64,000 nt of DNA from Fragum whitleyi (GCA_948146395.1 OX411552.1:8380186-8444185); one strand, 5' to 3'. Positions 11,650 through 24,732 are shown, counted from the stretch's first letter. Numbers and translations are program-made. Notes: generated by a model not told the origin, from the letters alone.

Positions 11650-12447
11650 TTGGTACTGACTTCTCTTCATGAAATATTCGCAAATGTCAAGGTAAAAGTA
11701 GAGGATCGATGGTCGAATTTCATTGCCAAATATATATTTATGGACAAACGTTCTGTACGTTTTCTTTTTCAATTAAGCTTTTGATTTGAATTATAATGTT
11801 GTGAAAATATAGCTTGGCAATAACGGTCCAATCTTCAAAACAGAGGGACTGTTTTCACTAGCATTCGATAACAACTGACGCTGATTTGGTCCAAACGACG
11901 TTATTGCATGTTAACTTTTTTCACGATGCATACGACAAAGCATGGAAAAGTTTTGCACGAGAGTCTTTCTGTATTGATAATCTAAGATGAAAACACTACA
12001 AAAAGTTGGTAGAAAATTGATTGCTTTACAAAAATGCTATTTTCATTATAGCATACGTTTTGTGATTATGCAGGTTTGTTGTTTGGGCATGAAACAAAGA
12101 CGTTTCTACCATTATTGGATTAACAGAACACGTATTTCATAAATTAGGCATTGCCCATGAAGCCTTCCACCTTCTTTATGAATTTTAGAATACATATAAC
12201 CGCGTTCTTAACGACGTTAGTCAAATATTTCGAAACAACGTTGTATTGACGCCTTTCCTTTTTTTTAATCTATGCATAAGGTCACTAAAATAGGTACTGT
12301 GTATCATTATGCACGATTTTTGTTCACTTAATTTTGTTTCGCTTGGATTAGAACGAGTGGTAATTAGGCACTGTAATGTGCTTGTTTTCAGGGCGTTTAA
12401 CTTCTTTTTGAAGGTTTAAATATCATCTGTGCTATTATGCTACATTT

Positions 12448-12757
12448 TTTTGTCAGCCCGATAAGCTCAGTCGGTAGAGCACCGGTCTTCATAACAATTG
12501 AAGGTCGATCGCGTGGGCTCGATTCCCGGGCTGGTAAACTAGTTGTCTTTCGGATGAGCCGTAAAACCGAGGTCCCGTGAGACGGTGCATTACACCGAGC
12601 ACGTTAAAGATCCTTGGCTAATCTCAGCAGTAGTTTCGTCATGTTCGTCATGTATCCTTGCACATTCCCAAGTTACAACTAACCGCCTTTTAGGGGCGTC
12701 GCTCAAAGGGGCATATGCTACGGTAGCGACGATTAGTAATCGGAAGAAAACAAATAA
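12448..12757 (+). mobile_element. second SINE family, full length with TSD
   Basis: The tRNA-like head (from about 12455) has AAGCTCAGTCGGTAGAGC and a B-box-like GGGCTCGATTCCCGGG. The body contains TCGGATGAGCCGTAAAACCG and ACGTTAAAGATCCTTGG, a widespread metazoan SINE body domain. An 11-base duplication, ATGCTACATTT, flanks it at 12437-12447 and 12758-12768. It is unrelated in body and tail to the CAAT-tailed SINE. Confidence 0.85.
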
Positions 12758-13788
12758 ATGCTACATTTATTGGTGGTTTATTTCTCACAAAAATACTTGG
12801 CCTTTTTGTATATTCGTAAGTTTCTGAATTTTATACATGTATACTTATTCACAAATGACTTTTTTTAAAGACTCTCATAAGCCCTTTTGCTCTTACATTT
12901 GTGACCCGTCAAATGCCTAAGGATAATTAAATAGACATATGGAAAAAAGTTGGGTCCAGAAGAGGTCATTCGGAAGTTTCATTGCAGACACCTTATCAGA
13001 GAAAGTAGAACCATTTTAGATATAGAAAAACAGCCAAGTTTGAAAAATTTCAAACCTAATAAGCCTACGCAATCAATGCTTCGCACAATACTCAGGTGGT
13101 ATCTTCCCGCTTTATGGGCCACATTTATACATGATAGAAGAAATTTGGCTAAAGGTTATGAAACTTTTCTCATTCTCAATTCAAATATTCTCAAATTTCA
13201 ATTTTAGATTAAAGCCGTAATTCTGTTATAGAACTTATTTAAATGTGTTAAAATGAAAGATGATATTAATTAGTTGTTATAAATAACAACTTATCAATAT
13301 TATCTTTTGTTTTCATACATTTATTTGAATTTAAAATTTGAGTCGAGCCAGAGAAAATTTTTTATAACCTCGGGCCCTGATATGTTATAAAAATTAGCTG
13401 ACTTCAGCCTATAAATTTACCAAAGGGCATTTTGTTTCAATAACAACTGAAACTACAGAAAGTTTTAATTAATTATAATATATAAAAATGATAGCAAAAA
13501 GAATCTTTACATTGTATGGAAATTGATATCAAATACCCGTATAATACAAAATCGCATCTATGCTCATACAAGCGTTTGCATATATTCTCATCATAACAAT
13601 TACATTATAAACGAAATAAGCAAACATGCAAACAGAAATTTAGTTTTATAATTCCTACCCATTTGAAATGTCTACATTAAATTATAAGTGACTCATTGTA
13701 ATCGCTCGAATTTGATTTGCATGTAGTACTCGATTGATAACAAATGATGAAAAGTATTGGTGTATTTTCAGCATTCAAAAGAATAGCG

Positions 13789-16700
13789 TCAACGTGGTTT
13801 GGTATCCGGAAGTGGTATCTCTCGACTTCCGGTCTTGTAGGCGTTTTTGTTGTTTGGATCAAGCGTCTGACGTTTTTCTCTGTTGATTCCAACAATCACG
13901 AAAATGGCAGCAATTATGGCAAGAATCTGAATAATACAAAAAGAAGTATGTCACTTATTTATTGTATATATTAACCATTTGAGGTAATTCATTTACGAAA
14001 TATCGAACAAAGAATTGTACCTTATTGCCTTCCTCGGATAAGTTACAAGTTCTAAGGTGTTTTCGTGACAGCAAGATGAAACATCCAATTGAATAAGATT
14101 TTTGAGACGTCATAACGAGCGATTTTCGATACTTTTAGTAAAATTATTTGTCAAGAATATTCGTTCAAAGCTAATGACAAGCAAGCTTCGTTTTCCCATA
14201 GAGAATTCTTAAGATTCTTATTTAGGGGCTTAAGGTAACTGCGGACACATAGAGGGCCATTTTAGGTCCAAATTTTAAATTGTCTGCAAAACTTGCCATA
14301 CACGATAAAACTGAACTTTGAAGCCCCCTTTTCTTATTTCGGTCATAAATGGGATTTCATAACGTAGAGTTGACGTCATGAAATTATAAAGGGGCCGACT
14401 CCTTTTTTTATGGACCAAATTCGGTAGTTGCTCATTTTTCGGAAATAATGAATCGATTTTTATCCCTAAAACGCCATTTGATTCGTATAAAGACGCCTGA
14501 TGTTATGTTTTGATTGATATGAAGATATAATTGTAAGAAATTTAGTTATTTGTAACGTATTAAATGTTAATGCCTTCTGCGTTGCTGTTTTCAAGTACTG
14601 TAACTGAAAATATTGCCTTTTTACTCGAAAATTTGTCCGGTGAATATGCTGAAATTAAAATATGTTGCTGCCAAACCATTCCGCTGAATATTTTTGGAAT
14701 AAAAACCATGGATTTTCGAGATAGATTTTATATAAAATTCGAATTCGCGAAGATATCGCTAATCAAAGGATATTTCAACGTCGCGTCAAAAGCTCACAAA
14801 CGCTGTCTTTTTAAACCGATGAAAAATTAAGTGAATTTTTGTATTTCTTAAAATCCCATCCAGATTAAATACTTCTGAAGCCTATATTTTACAATAAACC
14901 ATAATTTCAAATATTTTAGAATACGATATTGCACGGAGTTTGGCTCCAAATAAGCATAGTACCGATGGTTTTGGTGCGACGTCGAATTCGACGAAAAATA
15001 TTGCAACAACTTCACAAAATCGAATTTAATAAAAAATCTAACCCGAAGACATATCATTTTTATTTGTTTAAAGCAAAGCATATTCTTTGCGCTTCAAAAT
15101 AACAAAAACCAGCATAGGTCACCGGACAAAATTTTGAGAAATTTCCATTTATTTACAAAAAATGAAATGAAAAAAGGAACGTCAAATCTAAAAATTAGCG
15201 AAGTAGATAGCGTTTCGGGCCTGTTTTTCTATTTGAACGTGCACAGAAATTAAACGACTAGCTCGGGCGTTATTGGACTTTCTAAATGAATTTTTTTCGT
15301 AAAAATATTCAGATTAATTCAAGAAATATTTGAAAATACTGATTTTGGCGGGTCGAAAAGGGGTTGGCCCCTTTATGACGTCACGACGTCAAATGAAACG
15401 AGCGTCGGACCCTTTTCATTGCGTGTAAGCTAATACCCGCATTTCAAATATAAATTACAGCAATTATTGTGAGATTTTAAGAAAGTCGACATTTCGACAA
15501 TATTATCTGTCCGCAGTTACCTTAAAAGTCTCGCTCTAACAAACGATTTATCCTAAAATCATATAGATATTAAGAATACCACTCTAACTAATTCAACCCA
15601 GTTCTTTAGAAAGATTTGTTTTGAGTATTCCATGGATTAAAAATATTAAGATGTGAACGAGTGGTGATTTAATCATATTCTTACTGTGTGTTGATTGAAA
15701 ATTACCGATTGTGAATTTGGATGAGTTTCATTCGCGTTATAAAAAATTATATATATACGTAATATATAAATATGTTGATTAAATCTTATGATTTCTGATT
15801 TCTTTATATTTTGTTTTAAGAAATAGATAAAACTGCCTATTTTCGGGTATATTTCAATTAGGCTGACTTAAGTTTCTCCCAAAATAATTCGGAAGCAGAC
15901 AGTGTATTCATTGTCTAAACTTAGTAAATACTTTCTTCCAAAACCTTTTGTTCTATATCGATATGCATAGAACAGAAGGATATTGTGTAATTGCTCTTGC
16001 AATTCCTGACCTACCTCTGTTATAAGCAATATGACCGTGACGGCGATAGCTGCTGACGATACATCGGTCATCAACTGTCTGAACGCATCATAACAGCCCT
16101 GAAATTATGGTTGAAGTATTTATTATGCAATAAGTATTCTCCAGTTTTCTAAATAGAAATTAACTAAATTTTTGATCTATGTAACGACAAATCAATGTTC
16201 GACAAGTGATTGCGTCCGCTATTGAATGACTAATATATCTGCAGACAGAACATGTTTATTCACCAAAAGCTCGTCTATCAAGATTTAACTTTCGAAAATA
16301 ATTTATGAATGATTTTTTTGAATAACATTGAAATCGAAATAAAATATGTAAAAAGCCATACAGATAGTTCTCCCCAAAATCGCGTAAGGGTGCCGATCTA
16401 TCAGGACATATCAAGTTTACAACAAGTGAAACAAAGAAGCGGATTTAGACATCTCTTTTCGTTGTGGATATTTTCTCTGATAATTTATTGAATAATTATT
16501 GTTAAAATAGTCTTAGACCTTCAAGGAAAAGTAGTATCAGGTATTCATGTTACGACTTAAAAGATTCTCTTACCTTAGTTCTACTGAACTGATACTGGAC
16601 AGTGCATTGTGGGTTATTTCCAAACCGGAAGTTGTCAATATTAGCCTCCTTGCAACAAGAGTACGGTATCCGGTTGATTCCCCGCTGTACGTTACGGAGC

Positions 16701-19700
16701 CAGTACGTGTTGAGTTGTTGGAAATCATTCTGGAACGGCGTGATTGGGTTGACCCCGCAGCAGTCCAGCTGAAAGCATTCATATATATATATATATGTAT
16801 AAAGTAGCGCGAAAAAATGATTTATGCAAAAAATATATACAATGTATATTTATTGTATAAAGCATTTTTACATGCTTTTTAAGCATACATATAACAAGTT
16901 ACAAAATTACAGGGATTAACATGAAGAGCTTTTATTAAACAAGCGTGAAAGATAAATTCACAACAAATTAATAAATTTCTGGATCGTTGGTCAGTATCAA
17001 CCGTTCAATTAAATCACCAGGAATTCCAAACATGAGTTTCAAATAAACACACACAAAAATGCATTTGCTTTCCAGTTAAGATAACAAACCATCGTATAGA
17101 TTTTTTTTCACATGTTTTGTTGAAATATTGAGATTTGGAATTATGTATGTAAAACTATTCCGTTGTAAATAAATTTCTGATTAATCAAAGATAAATGCCA
17201 AAGCATTGATAGGGAGCCACACATTGGACTTTGTCAATGTCTTTTATTTAACAATCTCTATTATCAAAGTTTATGCATCAGGTGGCTTATTCTTTTGTTT
17301 TGGCACACAAGGATCCATCACCAAATCTGTCTGACATTTCGAAGTATTCACTGGGAAAATGCATAACGTTTTGACACACCTTTATGATATTTTAAAGTGT
17401 TTTTGCTTTTGGATACCCTCTTCTGGCACATATACGAAGACAAGACTGCGAAAACTAGTTTGTCCATCTGTCCCTGTGTTCAGAATGAAAACGTTAACGA
17501 AATGTTACCTCACTTTGCACGTGCACTCACGTGTAAAGTGGGGTTCAGTTTCTTAATGTTCGCTAACGTTTTTAAATCTTGAATTTAGGAAGGTGATGCA
17601 CCTCTCATTTCGAGACAACTTACCAAAACAAACATCAGATTCCATCCATTAGAAATGGGGTCCGTCGTGTTGGTGCCGTTATACAACCGGAACAAGTTAC
17701 TGAACTGGTCCCGTAACCACGTGTTGGTCTAAAATAAAGATAATCAAATATTAGAACAATAAGCAAAACTGAACTGGTCCCGTAGCCACGTGTTGGTCTT
17801 AAATAAAGATAATCAAATATTAGAACAATTTTGATGTATTTGTCTTCAATTATTGTGAAAAGTCATAATTACTTAATTAGATTAAGGAACTTACTAGAAA
17901 TTATTTTATAAATGGACCCTCCTCTACTGGAGCAATTGTCGTACGTAAAGATCATTCTAGAATGTTTTGATTTGGGAATGAACGGTCTATATGTTATTTT
18001 TTACGTTAGGAACTTAGAAATGAATCAATGATGCACAAGATTAAGTGGGTGATCAAAGATTAAGTTCGTCTATACCTGTTGAGACGAAATAAACCTTTGG
18101 CCACTCAGTTAAAATTGTTCATCTATACAGTTACAAACATCGTGAAATTTGACTTTGAAATTAAATTGAATAAATGTGTGAAGCGTTTAATGGGTGAAGT
18201 TAAAGGGAGATGATCATATGTCGCTAATTTTGTTCAAGATGAACAAAATTAGCGACATTTATTACACCCTTTAATAAAATATACGTCCTTTTTTAATTTT
18301 GTGTCTTCGAAGTCCAATCAGACAGAAAAATCCACATCAGTCAATGAAAATATAGATTAATTTGATTGCTTTACATATCTAATGTTATTCGTATTGAACA
18401 ATTTCGAAATATTTTTCATGATTTCGGAGCGTTTCTGATCGATTTGAGCAAGTGTTTGGAATGAAAGAAAGGAGCGCTAAGCTAGTGATTTGGAATGGTT
18501 TCGATCGATGAGTGTCAATTTCAAGATGTGGTTAGCTTTGTTGTTGCCTACCCTGTTTGAGCCAAGGTATTGATATGTACAATAACCCCGTCTCGTTGAT
18601 CTTTTCTTAATCGTTCAACTAATAGGGTTTGCTGACGTTAGTTGAATCATAAGTCTTTTGAAAGTGGCAAGTTGGTAAGTAAATATATTCTACGGTGGCA
18701 TAATACTGCCACGAAATCCGAGTTAACAGTACAAAAATAATTTGATAAGTTTGTTTGAATTGGGTTAAACGCCACTTTTAACAAATTTTCAGTCATTTTG
18801 TGGCGGCTGGAGCACCTATCAAGGTAATCCTGGTATAAAAGACATCAGTACTGCATTATTACAACTTTTCCTAGCCTGTAGATGCTATCGCACAAAGGTC
18901 TATGATTATCAAACCTATCAGTGGGAGACAAATACTCGGAAAGGATGAGTGCCGCAGTCGGGGATCGAACCAGAGACCTTAAAATTAACAGTCCGCCACC
19001 CCGCATAGCAATTTGAAAACCATCAGAACGTGTTTGATTTTGCTATATCAATATCTCGTATTTCATTGCAGAAATATGCCACCCCTTTGTATCCTTAGAA
19101 GTATATACATGTATGTACACAAAGACATTGGTGATTTGAAATAAAACAAACCAATTTAGTCCTATATTTCTATTTTAGAAGTTCAACTTGTTTACAAGTC
19201 TTATTTTACAAGTTTTTTCCTAAAATAGGTAAGAGTGATAAGAAATCTTTCAACTGCCTGTGGCTATTTTGTGATACATGTATCACGTTCAATGTATTTG
19301 TAACGGTAATTAATTATAATTAACACCGGTTACCTGTGTAATTGACACATGCATGACAGCTACAAGCTCCTTGATCACTATATTTAACCATTCACGGGGA
19401 AAGCGTCCGATAAATATCTTTATTCAGCAATGTAATAATTTTTTTTATTTATTTCTTTTGAAACTTATATGAAAAATACCTATCCACATCATTGACATAG
19501 AATGTCGGTGTTATAAGTTCTTCTAATATATGCTTATTCTAGAAAAAATATTCAAGTATTTATTTTTCCATACCCTTTAAATGTCATTCGCAAAATTAAA
19601 CCGAACCTAAATCTAATATTAAATGTCTGCATGAACTTGTCACTGTCAACAAATATATATGAGGCCCGTCACGCAAAAAGGGACCATCTTGGAATTCTGT

Positions 19701-22063
19701 AAAATAGATAATTGAAAAAAGAGATTGATTCAAGTGCAGGTCAAACCAGAGGTGGCATTTCAAAAACTCTTTCCCGGGAAGGTTGATTGATCATTTTAGA
19801 TTCAGAAATTCAGCTCCGCGCAAAAAGTTTCGACCCTAGTCAGACTGCGCAGTTCGCGCAGTCTGACTAGGGTCGACACTTTACGCACTTCCCAGATGGT
19901 CCCTTTTCTCGTGACGGGTCACAAAAACAAATACATACCCCATAAGCTAGCTGACACCACAAAACAAACACTGCAAACTCTATGATGACGATAATAGACA
20001 GAACTATCACGTACTGTAATAATTGATAATACAAAGAGAATAATATGTGTCTAAGATATAAATGTTATCTGGTCGAGTTTGTGATAATTTTTCATGACGA
20101 GGCTTTGCCGAGTCATGATAATTTCTCGCAGCCGAGACAGAAAATGTTTCTAAAAAAAGACTGTCTGATATCATATTATGTTATCAAACAGGTGATATCA
20201 GGTCAATACAGGCTTAATTGCATGATAAATTACCTTATATTTTTTCATTTATTAAATAATGAAATACATAAACATTGACATTAGCTTTCAAAATCCGACA
20301 TACATTTGTATTTAAAAAGATTCAAATGACATGTTAAATAATCGGCAAACTACTTAAAATCTCGAAATTTGGCTTTCTTAAATTGAAACAACACCTATAC
20401 GACCTAGATGCATAAATCGTGAACGTTATATTCCTTTCTTACCAGAAAAAAAATGTATGCAGAAACTGATTTATAAGCGGAGGCATGATAATTGGCGAGG
20501 AAGTATTCCTAAATTTCGCATAAACGTTTAAATGATGTAACGAAGCCAATACATGTAAATAAAATCAACATTCTTCTATATGTGCTTACTAGCAACAAAT
20601 AAAAAACTATCGATAAAATGTTTATAAGTAAAAAGAGTTCAAAATATTTAAGGCGTAAGTCTGATGAATAAAACATTTGTATTTACTGCCAAAGAGGGAC
20701 AATCAGGAAAATGTTAAAGATCCGACTATGGTACATATGTGCATGTATTACTATACAGATCAGTTCAATCGAAACCTCTTCCTTTAGACCATTTTCTGAA
20801 TATGAAAAAAATATTATTGTCTCACATATATAGAGTTGTTTTCGAAACGCAAAATATATAGTCCTGCTTGGCCTTTCCTCCTTCAAATATTAATAACAAG
20901 GAATTCCGGCATGGCCCGTTATTGTGCTATTCGCCCTAATTATATATAACATGCGAAAAAAGGGCTAAAACTTAATATAATTTTCGTAATAAACCAATAT
21001 ATTAATTAATCGTAGATTGGGCTTTAAAACGTCCAATCTACGAACAGCTTATTCAAGCTGTATATACGACTTTTTTTATTGCTCAACGACGAGTCCTGAG
21101 TTTTGCACAGAAAATAAGAGAATAAAAAGCGACAAGTATATCTGACTTACGATAATCAGCAGACATTTATTTCTCAGACACGCACCAATGCCACCATCAG
21201 CAGCGACTAGTAAAGTGAAAACACCGACTGCTATGATCAGGGCCGACAGTACCACAAGGATGTTACCCAGGTTTAAACCCCCGAACTGGACCTGGCGGAG
21301 CAGCTCAACTATTCGTGCATCACCAGCACTTCTATTTAGACGCAAGTAGGCTCCTAGAGCTATCAGACCGATTCCTAGAATCTGTAAATAGTGATCCTTT
21401 TTTTAATGTTTTTGTATTTTAGTTGTTCATTTTTTCTTACTAATACAATCATTTCTCATGCTGAACTCAGATAATTCCTGCTTTGGCAGGAGGTATAGAA
21501 AAAAGATCAGTCTGCACTTATGAGCAGTCTGATCTTGGTCTTTACTACCTTACGTCACGTTTGGACCAACTTGTTTAACAACTAGTTATGTAAGAAATTA
21601 TGACAGATGATTCAGTTTCTATTAGGCTGAAAACAAATTGAAATAAAAAATGATATAAAAATGAAAAGAAAATTAAAAACTTAAACACGCTCTGTATGAC
21701 ATAACAGAACCGTGGTTATGCTTCATACCCTAATAGTGAAAACGGAATCCCTCAATTTCACTCTAAACACGCGAAGAAATAAAGAAAAAAATATTTCAAA
21801 AGTTGTCGGCATTTTTCTTGTGAGACTACTTTTTTGAAGACGCGTATTCAATACATGTATCTAGAATTAATGCTTTTTTATCAAGGTACCATGTAAATAT
21901 AGTCTTAGCTAGTAATAATTAAAAGGCTTAGAAACAAGTAAAAATAGAATATTTGTACATTTTCATTAAACAAGAATTAACTCACCGCAAAGATAATGTT
22001 TAGAATGATAAGAAAACATTTTCCAAAGGCACTCCCGCAACCCATTCGACGCCGGATACCCAT
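13789..22063 (-). CDS. tetraspanin, seven coding exons, 301 aa
   Basis: Exons, in transcript order: 22063-21986, 21381-21151, 20013-19939, 17728-17624, 16768-16574, 16098-16015 and 13926-13789. All junctions are phase 0 with GT donors and AG acceptors. Residues 15-39 form TM1 and about 61-84 TM2. A short loop ends in CLRNKCLL, and about 97-123 form TM3. The large extracellular loop (about 129-245) has the hallmark CCG (166-168) plus Cys 201, 202, 218 and 230, the six-cysteine pattern, and an NGTNTT N-glycosylation site. About 246-272 form TM4, and the short tail is basic and polar. Tetraspanins organise membrane microdomains by lateral binding to integrins and other receptors. The partners of this one cannot be read from sequence. 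A possible polyadenylation signal lies at 13320-13325. A pyrimidine-rich AG just before the ATG may be the end of a 5' UTR intron. Confidence 0.93.
14230..15525. mobile_element. 1.3-kb foldback element with TTAA flanks, in the tetraspanin last intron
   Basis: It is bounded by TTAAGGTAACTGCGGACA and TGTCCGCAGTTACCTTAA. Subterminal blocks also invert (AAAGGGGCCGACTCCTTTT near 14389 against AAAAGGGGTTGGCCCCTTTA near 15357). Interior segments such as TATAAAATTCGA near 14730 match inverted partners near 15025. All pairs share one centre near 14878, so the whole element is a degenerate palindrome. The TTAA at each end may be a piggyBac-type target duplication. No transposase frame. Confidence 0.75.
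16783..16798. repeat. (AT)n microsatellite next to a splice acceptor
   Basis: A short AT-dinucleotide run lies about 12-15 bases from the acceptor of tetraspanin coding exon 5 (minus strand), within the usual polypyrimidine region. Confidence 0.6.
17472..17589. repeat. hairpin element, CCTGCGTTCAGGATG family
   Basis: A diverged copy: CCCTGTGTTCAGAATGAAAA at the left, then ACTTTGCACGTGCACTCACG in the centre and GTGGGGTTCAG on the other arm. It ends about 35 bases from tetraspanin coding exon 4. Confidence 0.5.
17700..17829. repeat. tandem duplication covering the start of tetraspanin coding exon 4
   Basis: About 60 bases (17701-17760) recur at 17769-17829 with few changes. The unit includes the acceptor side of exon 4 with CTGGTCCCGTAACCACGTG and its flanking intron AAATAAAGATAATCAAATA. 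The outer copy is a pseudo-exon fragment whose frame is not followed by the rest of exon 4. Confidence 0.85.
18126..18536 (+). mobile_element. CAGTTAACAACATCG MITE copy
   Basis: The left end is TACAGTTACAAACATCGTGA. The central hairpin GTCGCTAATTTTGTTCAAGA with its complement is intact near 18220-18258. The right end TGTCAATTTCAAGATGTGG is decayed. It lies in the tetraspanin intron between coding exons 3 and 4. Confidence 0.85.
18752..19003 (-). mobile_element. CAAT-tailed SINE, inverted copy
   Basis: Reads on the minus strand from a decayed tRNA-like head (GGGGATCGAACC complement near 18960) through the body (GAGCACCTATCAAGG, CCTAGCCTGTAG) to a TTGAATTGGGTTAAACGCC tail end. Older than the 1.4 kb copy, judged by its changes. 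Confidence 0.8.
19662..19922. mobile_element. GACGGGTCA foldback element, near full length
   Basis: The ends GCCCGTCACGCAAAAAGGGA and CCCTTTTCTCGTGACGGGTC are inverted repeats with CCATCT/AGATGG just inside. A second internal palindrome, CAGACTGCGCAGTTCGCGCAGTCTG, lies near 19840. It ends only about 16 bases from the donor of tetraspanin coding exon 3. Other copies or parts: 28929, 35912, 37179, 41275, 45715, 46292, 46466, 61510 and 63126. Confidence 0.85.
21470..21550. repeat. small palindrome shared with 56.4 kb
   Basis: AAGATCAGTCTGCACTTATG and its inverse form a hairpin next to TCCTGCTTTGGCAGGA, itself a palindrome. An inverted, diverged relative with GCTCCTGCCAAAGCAGGAAT and CAGACTGCACATATGTGCA lies at 56365-56435. 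Confidence 0.55.
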
Positions 22064-22239
22064 CTTCTAGCTAGAAAATAAGCGAAGATTATTTTGTTAT
22101 CTTATTAGTATACAAATATCCGTGTGATAACATCCCATATGATATTTTTTTGATACCGCATGGACATTTTTAGAACAATGACATAATGCGGTTATTTTTA
22201 GAAACTTGCATTACTGGTAGACACATCGACGAAAACAAG

Positions 22240-22400
22240 GCAAATTGAGGTTATATGATAAACATACGTACTTAGCGTATTGTATGAAAAAAAAAACCTA
22301 ACTCGGTAGTTGGAATTAATAATTGCCTCGACAGAGTCTCGACAATTATCAATTTCCCCAACATCGTTACATATATATTTTTTATACAAAACAATAAGTA
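22240..22400. repeat. palindromic (foldback) element, copy 2
   Basis: Same arms as 275-425: a left arm with ACTTAGCGTATTGTATGAAAA and CCTAACTCGG, then TAATTGCCTCGACAGAGTC, then the inverse arm with ACAATTATCAATTTCC and TTATACAAAACAATAAGTA. It lies about 180 bases upstream of the tetraspanin start codon. Confidence 0.65.
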
Positions 22401-23247
22401 CATATCCATATAGATAATATAATCTAATGGTCGGGATAGGGATGTTTAACACATGTAATTTATAAATGTAAAAGTAACTATTAAGCAAAAGTTAAATGAC
22501 CTACTCTTTACGAAAACATTCAATGCCAATTATGCTTAGATGCAATTTTGCATGCTCTTTTTTTCCTTCCTTTAGCTACTCAGCCTTATTATACATGTGC
22601 ATGTATGTATATGTTGTTTCTTTCATGTAAAGGTTTGAATAATAATTTATTCTACTCCGTGCTAAGCACCTTTCGGCTTCAATTTCACACTTGTTTAAAA
22701 TTTCCAAGACACCATGGAAAGATCAGATTCATTTATTTCTCTCTGGTGCGTTAGGTTATTTAACCCTCTTTCGTTATTTAAATATAAATGTGTAGTTACC
22801 TTAACTATAAAATGTATTATTTTAAGCAATTTCAAGTACTCCAATATTTTTGCAAACTCGAACAACAATTCACATCCACTCCTGAAAATGAATTCACAAT
22901 CTATGAAAGGAATTCATAGTAGATAGTACCAAAACAAGCCCTTTCTGAGTCAATATGAGGCCCTGCAAGGGTCTTTGGATTAAACATATTGACAATTTGG
23001 GTAATTGATTCCCGAGATAATTTTTATTTGATTGTTTTGAAAATGATGTCATATTCAAAGGCATTTCACTTTTCGTTGCGGCATCTGATCTTCCTAACTA
23101 TGATTTCATTACTTCGATACCTACACCAGGATTACATCAACATTCAATGGCACTGAATTTTTATTCAGACCAAGCCACGAGTGCTCATGTATCTATTGTA
23201 TATTACATATACAATGTTGTAGAAAAATATATTGTACGGCTTAAGGT

Positions 23248-23686
23248 TACAGTTAATGACATCGTGAAATTGACAAGGTGAATGATTTTTGAATGATGAA
23301 GGAATGAAATTGAATGAGTGTGTGGAGCGAGTTTTTAGTGAATCAAATGGGAGGTAATCTTATATCGCAAATTTTGTTCAGGATGAACAAAATTAGCGAT
23401 ATTGATTACCTCCCTTCAATAAAATATGCATTTAAATTCTAAACATAGCTTCATATTACTTCAAAAACCTATGAAACGCTAACAATTTGAATTTTGTCTG
23501 TGAAATCGCGATTTTCTCTATCAAAATTTGTATTAATTGACGCTGTTGATTCTATATTTTTTAATGGGTTTGACCGTTTTTTAATGGTTTAGTGAGTATA
23601 TGGAATTAGTGAATTGAGCGCTGCGTGAGTGGTTTAGAATGTTTTGATTGAGGTTAATATCAATTTCACGACGTAATCACCCGTAG
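23248..23686 (+). mobile_element. CAGTTAACAACATCG MITE copy
   Basis: TACAGTTAATGACATCGTGA at the left, central hairpin CGCAAATTTTGTTCAGGATG with its complement near 23365-23403, right end CAATTTCACGACGTAATCA. About 430 bp, the typical length. Confidence 0.9.
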
Positions 23687-24732
23687 CATATCAGGTCTGC
23701 ACCGTCATTTTGTCTTTTCCATTAAGGCTCATTTTTGCATGTGGAGCAACGTTTCTTTTCCCATATTGTCACCTTTATTAAAATAATCATGAGAGGGACA
23801 TGAATGTGAAATCTAAGAAGCTTATTATCTATTGATACATCACGTGTTTCATTTTATACCTAAAACTTTATTAAAATTTCAAAACATATTTAATAGAGAA
23901 GCATATTTGTTTTAGGAATACGGATAAACACGAGTCAAATCAATCTCGAGTATATTTCAAAAGGTATACCACCAACAAAACTACAAGTCCATAGTACTTT
24001 GTCTTCATAATCTCTTTTTGGATCTACGGTAAAAGGAATACATTCTTGAACAGTAACAATGACGCGGGAAACGCATTGCCCCCTTGGACGGGCCTCGTGT
24101 AAGGGTACAAATATATTCAAACCAATCCATCATTTAGGTTTCTACACCATATAAGGGATGGCGACATTTTCTCAGCACTGATTCACTATTTTCACACTGG
24201 TGTACCGGTGATTTTTACCCATTCATCTCTGTAGTGACAGGCGACCTTCAACATACTAAGGTCATGCATTCTTGACACAATTTTAAAGGTTTAAACAAAT
24301 TGATCACGACCCGTTGGGGTATATAGATTTAAGACGTGCAATTTTGCATATAAAGTTTCCTAGAAAAGCGCAAACGGTTTCACCCCAGTAACCTTTGTTT
24401 ATATTACTTATTTTTCTGTGAAAAAAATGACTTCAGAGTAAATCATTTGCTGAAATGTACATAATATTCCGAAATTCAATTGTTTTTTAATGGCTAAAGG
24501 CCCATTTAGTTTGTAAAGGTAAATAGTTTAAAACGTGATTGTAAAGACTTTGTTAGAAATCGAGCATTTTTGTGGATGGAATTTGAATATTACATTAAAG
24601 GTCTTATTCATTAGTATTCCATGCTACTTTTGATTCTAGTAAATCCATATTTTTGTACGGATTAGAGACAAGAAAGATGAATCAAACATACATGTATATT
24701 CTTGGTAGTCAGGTGAAAAGATACACAGATAG

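Larger units (their letters stand above)
2056..13788. other. gene-poor spacer made largely of repeats
   Basis: No coherent multi-exon gene was found. The region is assembled from a diverged MITE, three copies of a GGGCCTGTTTCATCAA element, a degenerate tandem array, inverted copies of a GGATGCCCAG-containing repeat, an AAGAGGCCCATGAGGGCC repeat, two hairpin elements and a SINE. I see nothing notable in about 6850-8120, 8400-9590 and 12770-13680. Confidence 0.6.

Noticed and set aside
12455..12535. tRNA gene
   Set aside because: It is the head of a second SINE family, with an extended non-tRNA arm and an 11-base target duplication.
14564..15081. Transposase frames inside the TTAA element
   Set aside because: The two frames (plus 88 aa, minus 77 aa) are mirror readings of the inverted arms and show no catalytic motif.
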